Of a DNA stretch of 64,000 nucleotides, positions 24,719 to 33,226 are shown piece by piece. The DNA lies in assembly GCF_042611095.1 (NCBI RefSeq), contig NZ_JBHFPV010000001.1, forward strand, positions 1,674,001-1,738,000, in the 5' to 3' direction. The stretch's first letter is position 1. Each line of letters opens with the position of its first letter. This stretch comes from Meishania litoralis (GTDB lineage Bacteria; Bacteroidota; Bacteroidia; Flavobacteriales; Flavobacteriaceae). The position numbers and the translations under genes were made by a program. Under the pieces are notes generated by a model. It did no database searches. It saw only the letters and a program-made list of their open reading frames with translations, and was not told the origin of the DNA.

Positions 24719-27490
24719 ATGCGAACAGTATTTTCGATTCCTCTGCTGTTGCTAGGGGTATTTGCATTTGCACAAACGACCGTGACAGGGTCTGTTGTCG
24801 ACCAGAACAACGAAGCGGTGCCCGGCGCGAACATCGTTATCGAAGGAAAAGCAATCGGTACGGTTTCCGATTTTGATGGGAATTTTGTTCTCGAAACTTC
24901 TGAAAATCCGCCCTTTACTTTAAAAATAACCAGTATAGGCTATTCTGATGCCTCAGAGGAAATTACTTCGAACAATCTATCGGTGACCATCGTGTTATCC
25001 GAAGTGGACACTTTTTTGGATGAAGTTGTAATCTCGGCGTCCAGAACTCCCGAAAGAATCTTTGAATCACCGGTTACTGTGGAAAGAATGGACATCAAGA
25101 CGATAAAAAACACTTCGTCACCCTCATTTTATGATGGTTTGGAAAACTTGAAGGGGGTCGACCTCAATACCAACAGTATTACCTTTAAATCGGTCAACAC
25201 AAGGGGTTTCGCCACTTTTGCCAACACCCGCTTCATGCAATTGGTAGATGGTATGGACAATTCCTCTCCGGCACTGAACTTTAATTTGGGAAATCTTTTG
25301 GGTATGTCTGAGCTAGACGTAAATACCATTGAGCTGCTTCCGGGAGCATCCTCGGCGTTATACGGGGCCAATGCCTTTAATGGTATCATGTTCATGACAA
25401 GTAAAAATCCTTTTGACCATCAGGGTATAAGCTTTTATGGTAAGTCGGGGCTTACCTCGAGTTCCAATGCCGGTGATAACGAGTATCACGATTTCGGAAT
25501 TAGGGCCGCCCATGCTTTTAGCGATTATGTCGCCGGAAAGGCATCGGTTTCTTATTTGACGGGAACGGAGTGGTATTCTACCGACTATACAGATTACGGC
25601 GTGCCGGGAAGAACCCGCACGGATCCTGCTTATAACGGGTTGAATATCTACGGTGATGAGGTGGCTACAACGTTAGATTTTGATGAATTGGCCGCCGGAG
25701 CACTGCCCGTTCCAATAGCAACGAATTTTGGTAGTGCCAGGGTATCTAGAACGGGATATGAGGAGGTTGACCTTATGGATTATGACGGCAACAGTCTCAA
25801 AGCAGATTTTGCGCTACACATAAAACCTTGGGCCAATGATTTTGAAGTTGTGCTCAACTCGAAGGTGGGCCGTGGAAATACCATTTACCAAGGGGCTAAC
25901 CGTTATGCCATAAGAGATTTCTTTATGCAGCAACATAAGCTCGAAGTAAGAAACGATAACTTTTTTGTTCGCGGCTACGTCACTTCTGAAAAAGCTGGTA
26001 ACTCCTACGATACACGTTTTGCGGCTATTAACGTAAACAGGCAGTGGAAAGGGGATCAGGCATGGTTTACCGACTATGTGGGTGGATTTGTCGGATATTT
26101 GGCCGGTCAAGGAATTTTTTCGCCGACCGACGAACAAAAGACGGCGGCCCATGCCTTTGCACGAACGGCTGCCGATGCAGGTAGGTATGCGCCCGGATCG
26201 GCGCAGTTTCAAAGCGCGTTGAATTCCGTAATCTCCAATGGTGATTTGGAAAGTGGGGCAAAGTTCATCGATAACTCTAAAATTTACCATGTAAACGGTA
26301 ATTATAACCTTAGCCATTTGACCAATAATTTTGCCGATATCATGGTCGGGGGATCATGGAGACAATATTCCTTGAATTCCGGGGGCACTATTTATACCGA
26401 TAATGACGGCCCTATCAATTATCAAGAATATGGTGCTTATATGCAACTGCAAAAGAAATGGGTAGAAGATAGATTAAAGTTTACCGGTTCTATCAGGTAT
26501 GATAAATCGGAATTTTTCGACGGATTCTTTTCCCCAAGACTTTCGTTGGTATATGCCGTCGATGATGAAAAGCGACATAATATTAGGGGGTCTTTTCAAA
26601 CAGGTTTTAGAAACCCGACCACTCAAGATCTGTTTATAGGATTAAATGCCGGTGCGGCGATATTGGTCGGTTCGGCACCTGATAACCTTGGGCGATACAC
26701 TACTCCTAATATTCCGTTAAGCACACAGGGTCAAGCTTTTACAGGAAGACAAAGTGTGCAGGTATCGGGCGGAGAAGCCTATAATAACGCATTTTCACTG
26801 ACTTCAGTACAACAAGGAGCTCCAGAGGCTATAAATATAGATTTGGTCAAACCTGAAAAAATTACGGCCTATGAGATAGGGTATCGGGGCAGAATTGGAA
26901 AATTCAGCGTTGATTTGAACGGATATTATAATATGTATGAAGATTTTATCTCCAACAAAACCGTAATCGTTCCTTTATATGGTCAGGCCGGGGACAATGC
27001 AGCTTCGCTTTTGGCCTTGCAGAACGAAGACTTTTTGCCTTTTCAGACCTATACGAATTCCTTGGCCGATATTAGCTCTTATGGGGCCGGTCTGGGCTTA
27101 AGTACAAACTTGGGCGGATTCGATATGGGGGTCAATTATACCTATGCTAAAATGGATTTTGATAGGGCTTCAGAGCCTGGGTTTGAGCCTAGCTTCAATA
27201 CACCGGAACATAAGGTAAAGGCGTCTTTTGGCAACGCCGCACTTTTCAAAAATTTTGGGTTTAATGTAAATTGGAGATGGAATGATTGGTACTTATGGGA
27301 GGCTTCTTTTGCCGATGGATACATACCGTCGAGAAACCTCGTGGATGCACAGATCAATTATAGTGTGCCGAGCATTAAATCTGTATTCAAATTAGGGGGG
27401 TCGAATATCTTCGGCGAAGAATATGTTAGTGCTCCTGGTACCGGAACCATTGGGTCTATTTATTACCTCTCATGGATCATTAATAACTAA
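24719..27490 (+). CDS. TonB-dependent receptor with carboxypeptidase-like N-domain
   Basis: This 923-residue protein has a signal peptide (MRTVFSIPLLLLGVFAFAQ), a CarboxypepD-regulatory-like domain at residues about 20-105 (TVTGSVVDQNNEAVPGANI, GTVSDFDGNFVLET), a plug at about 110-230 (SPSFYDGLENLKGVDLNT, TRGFATFANTRF, LPGASSALYGANAFNGIM) and a barrel. It imports a substrate across the outer membrane using TonB energy. No SusD lipoprotein is adjacent; instead an SGNH-hydrolase lipoprotein follows after 13 bp, pointing to an esterified or lipidic substrate (inference). Confidence 0.9.
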   Translation: MRTVFSIPLLLLGVFAFAQTTVTGSVVDQNNEAVPGANIVIEGKAIGTVSDFDGNFVLETSENPPFTLKITSIGYSDASEEITSNNLSVTIVLSEVDTFLDEVVISASRTPERIFESPVTVERMDIKTIKNTSSPSFYDGLENLKGVDLNTNSITFKSVNTRGFATFANTRFMQLVDGMDNSSPALNFNLGNLLGMSELDVNTIELLPGASSALYGANAFNGIMFMTSKNPFDHQGISFYGKSGLTSSSNAGDNEYHDFGIRAAHAFSDYVAGKASVSYLTGTEWYSTDYTDYGVPGRTRTDPAYNGLNIYGDEVATTLDFDELAAGALPVPIATNFGSARVSRTGYEEVDLMDYDGNSLKADFALHIKPWANDFEVVLNSKVGRGNTIYQGANRYAIRDFFMQQHKLEVRNDNFFVRGYVTSEKAGNSYDTRFAAINVNRQWKGDQAWFTDYVGGFVGYLAGQGIFSPTDEQKTAAHAFARTAADAGRYAPGSAQFQSALNSVISNGDLESGAKFIDNSKIYHVNGNYNLSHLTNNFADIMVGGSWRQYSLNSGGTIYTDNDGPINYQEYGAYMQLQKKWVEDRLKFTGSIRYDKSEFFDGFFSPRLSLVYAVDDEKRHNIRGSFQTGFRNPTTQDLFIGLNAGAAILVGSAPDNLGRYTTPNIPLSTQGQAFTGRQSVQVSGGEAYNNAFSLTSVQQGAPEAINIDLVKPEKITAYEIGYRGRIGKFSVDLNGYYNMYEDFISNKTVIVPLYGQAGDNAASLLALQNEDFLPFQTYTNSLADISSYGAGLGLSTNLGGFDMGVNYTYAKMDFDRASEPGFEPSFNTPEHKVKASFGNAALFKNFGFNVNWRWNDWYLWEASFADGYIPSRNLVDAQINYSVPSIKSVFKLGGSNIFGEEYVSAPGTGTIGSIYYLSWIINN

Positions 27491-27503
27491 AAAATTGAAG
27501 AAA

Positions 27504-29102
27504 ATGAAAACTAGATCATTATATATTTCATTTATTATTGCGGCTCTTGCAATAGGATGTAGTTCCAATGACGATAATGTATTGGCCATACCCTATATTG
27601 AGGAGAACGCCCCTGTTGTTGGGCCAACGCCTACATTTTCAAGTGGCAGTGCCGATTTTTCATCATTTGTAGCGGTCGGCAATTCGTTGACTGCCGGGTA
27701 TTCTGATGGCGCATTGTTCGCGAAAGGGCAGGCCGTATCATTTTCTAATATTATGGCGCAACAGTTTTCTTTGGCAGGGGGAGGCGAGTTTACACAGCCT
27801 TTGATGAACGACGATGTTGGCGGCCTACTTTTGGGCGGACAGCAAATTGCCGGTCCCAGACGAATTTTTGACATATCAAATCAGGTGCCTGTTTTTGCAA
27901 GTGGTTCGCCATCAACCGATATTATGAATATAAGTACAGGGCCATATAATAATATGGGCGTACCGGGTGCAAAGAGTTTTCACCTATTGGCTCCGGGGTA
28001 CGGTAGTCTCTCAAATTTCCCTGTGGCGGCCAATCCATATTTTGTTCGCATGGCTTCTTCACCCGATGCGACCGTAATTGGTGATGCCATGGCCAAGGGT
28101 CCTACATTTTTCTCTTTGTGGATTGGCAACAATGACGTTTTGGGATACGCCACTAGCGGAGGTGACGGCAGCGACCCAATAACAGACAAGGCTACTTTTG
28201 ATTTTGCCATGACCACTTTGGTCCAGACGATAACCTCGGGAGGCGCCAAGGGAATTATTGCGAATATTCCGAATGTAACCGATGCTCCATATTTTACAAC
28301 GGTGCCCTATGCGCCTTTGGATCCTACCAATCCTGATTTTGGCCCTCAAATACCAACGTTAAATGGAATATTCGGTCAGTTGAACCAAGTATATGCCTTT
28401 CTTGGTATGCCCGAAAGATCGATTACTTTTTCACAAACGGCGGCAAGTGCAGTTGTAATACATGACGAGTCCCTAGTTGACGTCTCCGCCCAGATCGAGG
28501 CGGTTTTGAATCAAAGCCCGGAGTTCCCGCTATTTGTACAGCAATTCGGTTTGCCGGCACAAGCCGCACCGATAGTGGCCAATCTTTTGGGAACAGTTTA
28601 TGGCCAGACCCGGCAGGCCAGTGAAAACGACTTATTGGTATTGACAAGCAGTAACGTTATCGGCACGGTCAATACCGATGTGATGGCCTTTTTGCAGACA
28701 CAGGGTTTGACGCCAGAATTGGCCGGTCAGTTTGCAGTTGAGGGTATAACATTGCCTTTGGAAGATAAGTGGGTCTTATTGCCCAGTGAACAAGAAGAAA
28801 TAGCTGCCGCGACCAATGAGTTTAATGCCACGATAGCTGATTTGGCCGGCCAAAATGATTTGGCATTCTTCGATGTGAACACTTTTTTTAACGAAGTGGC
28901 CAGTACAGGTTTTCAGGCGGGCAGTGCATTTATGACTGCTGATTATGTTACCGGAGGAACTTTTTCGTTGGACGGTATCCATCCGTCTCCAAGGGGTAAT
29001 GCCGTTATTGCCAATCAAATGATCGGTTTGATCAACGCAAAGTACGGGTCGACCATCCCTTCGGTAAACCCTGTGGACTACACAGGATTGTATATCGATT
29101 AA
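27504..29102 (+). CDS. SGNH/GDSL-family hydrolase lipoprotein
   Basis: I start at ATG 27504 (532 residues), which places the lipobox ALAIGC at C19; the upstream extension lacks a signal. SGNH blocks are visible: block I FVAVGNSLTAGYSDG (GNSL in place of GDSL, serine present), block III LWIGNNDVLGYA (G-x-N-D), and block V LDGIHPSPRGNAVIAN with the catalytic Asp and His. At over 500 residues it is longer than usual GDSL lipases, with an insert between the blocks. It is probably a surface or periplasmic esterase/lipase working with the TonB receptor 13 bp upstream. A terminator follows at 29134. Confidence 0.85.
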   Translation: MKTRSLYISFIIAALAIGCSSNDDNVLAIPYIEENAPVVGPTPTFSSGSADFSSFVAVGNSLTAGYSDGALFAKGQAVSFSNIMAQQFSLAGGGEFTQPLMNDDVGGLLLGGQQIAGPRRIFDISNQVPVFASGSPSTDIMNISTGPYNNMGVPGAKSFHLLAPGYGSLSNFPVAANPYFVRMASSPDATVIGDAMAKGPTFFSLWIGNNDVLGYATSGGDGSDPITDKATFDFAMTTLVQTITSGGAKGIIANIPNVTDAPYFTTVPYAPLDPTNPDFGPQIPTLNGIFGQLNQVYAFLGMPERSITFSQTAASAVVIHDESLVDVSAQIEAVLNQSPEFPLFVQQFGLPAQAAPIVANLLGTVYGQTRQASENDLLVLTSSNVIGTVNTDVMAFLQTQGLTPELAGQFAVEGITLPLEDKWVLLPSEQEEIAAATNEFNATIADLAGQNDLAFFDVNTFFNEVASTGFQAGSAFMTADYVTGGTFSLDGIHPSPRGNAVIANQMIGLINAKYGSTIPSVNPVDYTGLYID

Positions 29103-29133
29103 ATAGTACTGACAAAACTATTCTTATTGTTTA

Positions 29134-29164
29134 AAACGCCTTCGAATCGAAGGCGTTTCTTTAT
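29134..29164 (+). terminator. Terminator after the SGNH hydrolase gene
   Basis: An 11-bp perfect stem (aaacgccttcg with cgaaggcgttt) with a 3-nt loop and a T-rich tail. Confidence 0.75.
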
Positions 29165-29210
29165 GCGTAAAAAAGAAACGAAATCAGTTTTTAATCAAAA
29201 GGTAAAACTA

Positions 29211-29218
29211 TATCTTTG
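29211..29218 (+). promoter_or_regulatory. -7 box of atpD
   Basis: TATCTTTG, a perfect TAnnTTTG box, 73 nt before the atpD ATG; only a TTT is found about 20 nt upstream instead of TTG. Confidence 0.45.
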
Positions 29219-29291
29219 CAGCCTGAAAAACATAGGTAATTTGTAGTTGTTTTTCAGTACAAGGAAATGCTAATTACTAAACAAGTACGTA

Positions 29292-30800
29292 ATGTCAAAA
29301 GTCACAGGCAAAGTTGCACAGATCATAGGCCCGGTAGTCGATGTCGAGTTCGAGTCTGGCGATGACCTTCCAAAGATTTACGATTCATTGGAAATAGTCA
29401 ACAAGGATGGTTCAAAATTGGTTCTTGAAGTACAATCGCATACTGGCGAGAATACAGTTAGGACCATTTCAATGGATTCTACCGATGGGTTGAGTCGAGG
29501 AACCAAGGTTCTTGCAACAGGGGCCGCTATTCAAATGCCGATCGGCGATGATGTATACGGGCGTCTTTTTAACGTGATAGGTGATGCCATAGATGGTTTG
29601 GGCGATTTGCCAAAGACAGGTAAAGACGGACTTCCCATACACAGGGAGGCACCAAAATTCGAAGATCTTTCGACATCTACCGAAGTGTTGTTCACGGGAA
29701 TCAAGGTCATAGATTTGATTGAACCGTATGCCAAGGGAGGTAAGATTGGTTTGTTCGGTGGTGCGGGAGTTGGTAAAACGGTATTGATCCAAGAATTGAT
29801 CAACAACATTGCCAAAGGCCATGGCGGACTTTCGGTTTTTGCAGGAGTAGGGGAGCGCACCCGTGAAGGAAACGACCTTTTGCGCGAGATGTTGGAGTCA
29901 GGTATTATAAAGTATGGAGATGATTTCTTGCACTCAATGGAAGAAGGCGGATGGGATTTGACCAAAGTCGATAAGAAAGCAATGAAAGAGTCAAAGGCTA
30001 CTTTCGTTTTCGGTCAGATGAACGAACCTCCTGGAGCACGTGCGCGTGTGGCATTATCAGGTTTGACTATAGCCGAATACTTTCGTGACGGGGCAGGAGA
30101 AGGTCAAGGTAAAGACGTACTTTTCTTCGTAGACAATATTTTCCGTTTTACCCAAGCTGGATCCGAGGTATCCGCACTTTTAGGGCGTATGCCTTCAGCG
30201 GTGGGGTACCAACCTACTTTGGCTACCGAAATGGGGGCCATGCAAGAGCGCATTACCTCGACAAAAAGAGGTTCGATTACATCGGTTCAAGCGGTTTACG
30301 TACCTGCGGATGACTTGACGGATCCTGCACCGGCAACAACTTTTGCCCACTTGGATGCAACTACCGTACTTTCAAGAAAGATAGCCGAGTTGGGTATTTA
30401 TCCAGCGGTAGATCCTTTGGATTCTACGTCGCGCATTCTGACCCCGGAAATTTTAGGAAAAGATCATTACGACTGTGCCCAACGCGTAAAAGAGTTGTTG
30501 CAACGTTATAAAGAACTACAGGATATCATTGCCATATTGGGAATGGAAGAACTTTCTGAAGAAGATAAATTGGCGGTAGGCCGGGCAAGGCGTGTACAGC
30601 GTTTCTTATCGCAGCCTTTCCATGTTGCGGAACAATTTACGGGTATTCCTGGTGTATTGGTAGATATCAAGGAGACCATTAAAGGGTTTAACATGATTAT
30701 GGATGGCGAACTCGATCGTTTGCCCGAATCGGCCTTTAACTTAAAGGGAACGATCGAAGAGGCGATAGAGGCCGGAGAGAAAATGCTTGCAGAAGCCTAA
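29292..30800 (+). CDS. atpD: F0F1 ATP synthase subunit beta
   Basis: 502 residues with all beta-subunit hallmarks: Walker A GGAGVGKTVLIQEL near residue 160, GERTREGNDL, the LFFVDNIFRFTQAGSEVSALLGRMPS segment (catalytic region), and VPADDLTDPAPATTFAHLDA. It carries the catalytic nucleotide sites of F1. As is usual in Bacteroidota, atpD is grouped with atpC but away from the other atp genes, which are not in this window. Confidence 0.98.
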   Translation: MSKVTGKVAQIIGPVVDVEFESGDDLPKIYDSLEIVNKDGSKLVLEVQSHTGENTVRTISMDSTDGLSRGTKVLATGAAIQMPIGDDVYGRLFNVIGDAIDGLGDLPKTGKDGLPIHREAPKFEDLSTSTEVLFTGIKVIDLIEPYAKGGKIGLFGGAGVGKTVLIQELINNIAKGHGGLSVFAGVGERTREGNDLLREMLESGIIKYGDDFLHSMEEGGWDLTKVDKKAMKESKATFVFGQMNEPPGARARVALSGLTIAEYFRDGAGEGQGKDVLFFVDNIFRFTQAGSEVSALLGRMPSAVGYQPTLATEMGAMQERITSTKRGSITSVQAVYVPADDLTDPAPATTFAHLDATTVLSRKIAELGIYPAVDPLDSTSRILTPEILGKDHYDCAQRVKELLQRYKELQDIIAILGMEELSEEDKLAVGRARRVQRFLSQPFHVAEQFTGIPGVLVDIKETIKGFNMIMDGELDRLPESAFNLKGTIEEAIEAGEKMLAEA

Positions 30801-30869
30801 ACAGTTAAAAGTTCTAAGTTAAAAGTCTCTGACTTCTAACTTCTGACTTCTGACTTCTAACACAAAAAT
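30801..30869 (+). repeat. Short repeat/hairpin tract between atpD and atpC
   Basis: The 69-nt spacer holds three copies of gacttct (30831, 30845, 30852) and an imperfect hairpin in which aagttaaaagtc (30817-30828) faces gacttctaactt (30831-30842) with one mismatch. It has no T tract and does not look like a terminator. Similar low-complexity spacers occur in Flavobacteriaceae (recollection). Confidence 0.5.
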
Positions 30870-31148
30870 ATGTATTTAGAAATCGTTTCCCCGGAAGCTA
30901 CATTGTTCTCAGGTGAAGTGACATCGGTCACTGTACCGGGCATCAACGGAGAGTTTCAAATGTTGAACAACCACGCCCCCATTGTTTCGTTATTGCAGGC
31001 CGGGGATGTGAAGGTCGATGGAGATGTTTCCATTGATGAAGAACATGAAAACAAGTTTTCAAAAGACGATAAGGGAAGAACGGTCTTGGCTATTTCGAGC
31101 GGTACGGTCGAAATGAAGGACAATAAAGTCATTGTTCTGGCAGATTAA
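30870..31148 (+). CDS. atpC: F0F1 ATP synthase subunit epsilon (short form)
   Basis: 92 residues with the N-terminal beta-sandwich signature (LEIVSPEATLFSGEVTSVTVPGINGEFQMLNNHAPIVSLLQ) and ISSGTVEMKDNKVIVLAD at the end. It ends where the usual C-terminal two-helix domain would begin (full-length proteins are about 130-140 residues), so the inhibitory helical arm is missing. Short forms are normal in Bacteroidota. It is co-transcribed with atpD. Confidence 0.95.
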   Translation: MYLEIVSPEATLFSGEVTSVTVPGINGEFQMLNNHAPIVSLLQAGDVKVDGDVSIDEEHENKFSKDDKGRTVLAISSGTVEMKDNKVIVLAD

Positions 31149-31162
31149 AAGCCTCCCCCTAA

Positions 31163-31178
31163 CCCCTCCAAAGGAGGG
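31163..31178. repeat. Palindromic CCCTCC-AAA-GGAGGG element
   Basis: A 6-bp perfect inverted repeat with a 3-nt loop in a CCCTAACCCCTCC context, directly after atpC. The same motif is widespread between genes in flavobacterial genomes (recollection); only one copy is in this window. Confidence 0.45.
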
Positions 31179-31194
31179 AAAATATGAAGTAACG

Positions 31195-31222
31195 ACCCAA
31201 TTCGAATGAATTGGGTTTTTTT
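31195..31222 (+). terminator. Terminator after atpC
   Basis: A 9-bp perfect stem (acccaattc with gaattgggt), 4-nt loop gaat, followed by seven T. Confidence 0.8.
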
Positions 31223-31353
31223 GTCCCCATGAGGGGATGGACAAAACATTGTTTTGGCTGGGGTGTGGTTGTTTTTTTGAATTTTCTTTGATTGTTTTTT
31301 CTAGCTTTTGGTGTTTGCTATCTAGTGCAGAACTATAATCAACTCCTAAAACA

Positions 31354-31557
31354 TCAACTCTCAAACTCCAACAAATCTCCCGGTTGACAATCCAATTCCT
31401 TGCAGATTGCTTCGAGCGTAGAAAACCGAATTGCCTTCGCCTTTCCTGATTTTAATATGGAAAGGTTGGCCTCTGTAATTCCTATGGCTTCGGCGAGTTG
31501 CTTGCTTTTCATTTTCCGTTTGGCCAACATCACATCCAAGTTTACTATGATTGCCAT
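31354..31557 (-). CDS. Small XRE-family HTH regulator (partner of DUF2975)
   Basis: A 67-residue protein consisting of one Cro/CI helix-turn-helix: LAKRKMKSKQLAEAIGITEANLSILKSGKAKAIRFSTLEAICKELDCQPGDLLEF. This compact type is regularly encoded just after DUF2975 membrane proteins. It starts 1 bp after the stop of the DUF2975 gene on the same strand. It probably represses or activates this operon in response to the membrane partner (inference). Confidence 0.9.
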   Translation of the reverse strand: MAIIVNLDVMLAKRKMKSKQLAEAIGITEANLSILKSGKAKAIRFSTLEAICKELDCQPGDLLEFES

Positions 31558-31558
31558 A

Positions 31559-32074
31559 TTATATCGTTAAATCGTTTTCGGTTTGAACTTTTAGCCCTCT
31601 TTTGAAGATTGCCGCAACATAAAGTAAGAACACGCCAAAAATTAAACTAAGGATCAAATTATGGACACCATCCATCACAGAAATCTTAAGAATCGCAGTG
31701 CGTATAAGTACATATAGAATTGGAAAAACGAGCAAATTGATAATTGCAAGTATTCTTAAATCTCTAATTGCATTAGAATTAAAAAGCACCTCAGATTTGA
31801 AGGCTTTCAGAATCATGGATATACTGTAGAGAAATGCACCAATGTAAACCAAAATGAGAGTGATACTCGTTATGATTGACGTATTATAATCGCCTTTGAT
31901 GTCAAAGTAGGGGAACAGTGGAAAAGGCATGTCAAACCGACCATCTTTTAGTTCATAATTGCCAAAAACAAACGAAAGTAAAATAAAAAGTGCCAAAACT
32001 ATGGAGCCAATGGCCCCAAAACGGAAAACATAGTACAAATAACTTGATACTGATTTTGGTCCGAACACTTTCAT
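31559..32074 (-). CDS. DUF2975 membrane protein (copy A)
   Basis: 171 residues with four hydrophobic segments (about residues 18-35, 66-88, 107-125 and 139-157). The C-terminus FKRGLKVQTENDLTI carries the ENDLTI tail that I recognise from DUF2975 proteins. It sits between a second DUF2975 gene (11 bp upstream) and the XRE gene. It is probably a membrane sensor or partner of the regulator; the signal is unknown. Confidence 0.8.
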   Translation of the reverse strand: MKVFGPKSVSSYLYYVFRFGAIGSIVLALFILLSFVFGNYELKDGRFDMPFPLFPYFDIKGDYNTSIITSITLILVYIGAFLYSISMILKAFKSEVLFNSNAIRDLRILAIINLLVFPILYVLIRTAILKISVMDGVHNLILSLIFGVFLLYVAAIFKRGLKVQTENDLTI

Positions 32075-32084
32075 AGTTATACTT

Positions 32085-32645
32085 TTAGATGGTTAAGTCG
32101 TTTTCTTTCTTAAATAAACTTCCTTTTTTGATGAGCTCCGCCAACATCAGGATAATTACACCAAATAAACATAGGGGAATCCATTGATATAAGGATTTAA
32201 AGATAATACCGATACCAATCCAAATTCTACCGGAGAGATTTTCCTTTACAAACGTTTTTGTGTCTATTGAGGATAAAAATTCTAGAAAAATTTCAAGCAT
32301 AAAAAATAGGAAAGAAATAGCGAGTATTACCTTTCCTGTTGAAAATAATAGTATCAGATTTCGATTTGAGAATAAATCCTCGTCTTTTAAAAAAGGTAAT
32401 TGCTTGGATAATTTGATCAGGTAATAAAGTAAATAGATTAAAACAAAACTAACCAGCATGCATATGAAGATAAACCAGGAATCAGATAAATTTTGGCCTA
32501 AATCGATTGATAGAAGAAATTTTTTACCAATATTATTAAAAACAAGATACTTAGTGATTTTAACCAATAGGGCTAAAAAGTGAATACTTATTATGAAAAG
32601 TAGACCAAAAACCAGCCATTTTAAGAGAACATATATTTTTTCCAT
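32085..32645 (-). CDS. DUF2975 membrane protein (copy B)
   Basis: 186 residues with four predicted membrane helices (about 10-30, 57-75, 96-118 and 148-168) and the same C-terminal KKENDLTI tail as copy A. The body differs clearly from copy A, so this is an old duplication or a paired acquisition. An inverted repeat lies directly before its ATG (32649-32667). Confidence 0.8.
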   Translation of the reverse strand: MEKIYVLLKWLVFGLLFIISIHFLALLVKITKYLVFNNIGKKFLLSIDLGQNLSDSWFIFICMLVSFVLIYLLYYLIKLSKQLPFLKDEDLFSNRNLILLFSTGKVILAISFLFFMLEIFLEFLSSIDTKTFVKENLSGRIWIGIGIIFKSLYQWIPLCLFGVIILMLAELIKKGSLFKKENDLTI

Positions 32646-32648
32646 TTA

Positions 32649-32667
32649 ATTATTGAAAAACAATAAT
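32649..32667. promoter_or_regulatory. Inverted repeat upstream of the DUF2975 operon, possible XRE operator
   Basis: attattg and caataat are separated by five A, 4 bp before the start codon of DUF2975 copy B. Its position and small dyad size fit an XRE operator, but the region is AT-rich and the dyad may be chance. Confidence 0.3.
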
Positions 32668-32689
32668 AAAATATTGTAAAAAGAGATTT

Positions 32690-33226
32690 TTACCTCCAAT
32701 CCCAATAGACTAATTCCCAAGAAATACCTTCGGATACTTGGGTTTGCAGAATCTCAAAGCCTACACTCAAATGGGCGTTCAGGGAACGTTGGTTGCTTGT
32801 AGCCACTTCGGTAAGAAGGCCGTCGTATTCTTTTTCAAGCGCTTTGCGGTAATAGGTATACATGCCCCTAAAAACACCTTGGGCCCTAAATTCCTTGGCA
32901 ACACAGATTTGTCCCATGGCCAGATACTTTTTTCCCGGCAGGATAATATCCGCCGTTTCGAACATCGGGGCAAGTAGCGGAATATCGGTGCAAAATTTTC
33001 GTGTCATGCACAAGGCATAACCTATGACTTCATCATTGACTTTTGCTATGATATGTGGACAATCCGCATTCATACGCTTTAACAAATCATAAGTATGGAT
33101 GACGGTTACAAAGCCCTCCTTTAGTTTTTCTTCATCGGTTAGTGAACCCAAGGCATTTTTTTGTTGCAGTAGTAATATGTCTTGCAGATCCTCGTCCGCA
33201 GTGGCGCGACAGTAGTGTATGTCCAT
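32690..33226 (-). CDS. GNAT family N-acetyltransferase
   Basis: 178 residues with the GNAT fold: HYCRATADEDLQDILLLQ at the N-terminus, IIAKVNDEVIGYALC (strand 4), and the acetyl-CoA loop QICVAKEFRAQGVFRGMYTYYRKAL (Q/R-x-x-G-x-G/F-like motif A), then LTEVATSNQRSLNAHLSVGFEIL (motif B). The substrate is unknown. Its ATG abuts the stop of the M61 peptidase gene, so both are likely one transcript. Confidence 0.85.
   Translation of the reverse strand: MDIHYCRATADEDLQDILLLQQKNALGSLTDEEKLKEGFVTVIHTYDLLKRMNADCPHIIAKVNDEVIGYALCMTRKFCTDIPLLAPMFETADIILPGKKYLAMGQICVAKEFRAQGVFRGMYTYYRKALEKEYDGLLTEVATSNQRSLNAHLSVGFEILQTQVSEGISWELVYWDWR

Noticed and set aside
30831..30858. Three short gacttct repeats as a possible CRISPR fragment
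   Set aside because: Units are 7 nt with no regular spacers and no cas genes nearby.
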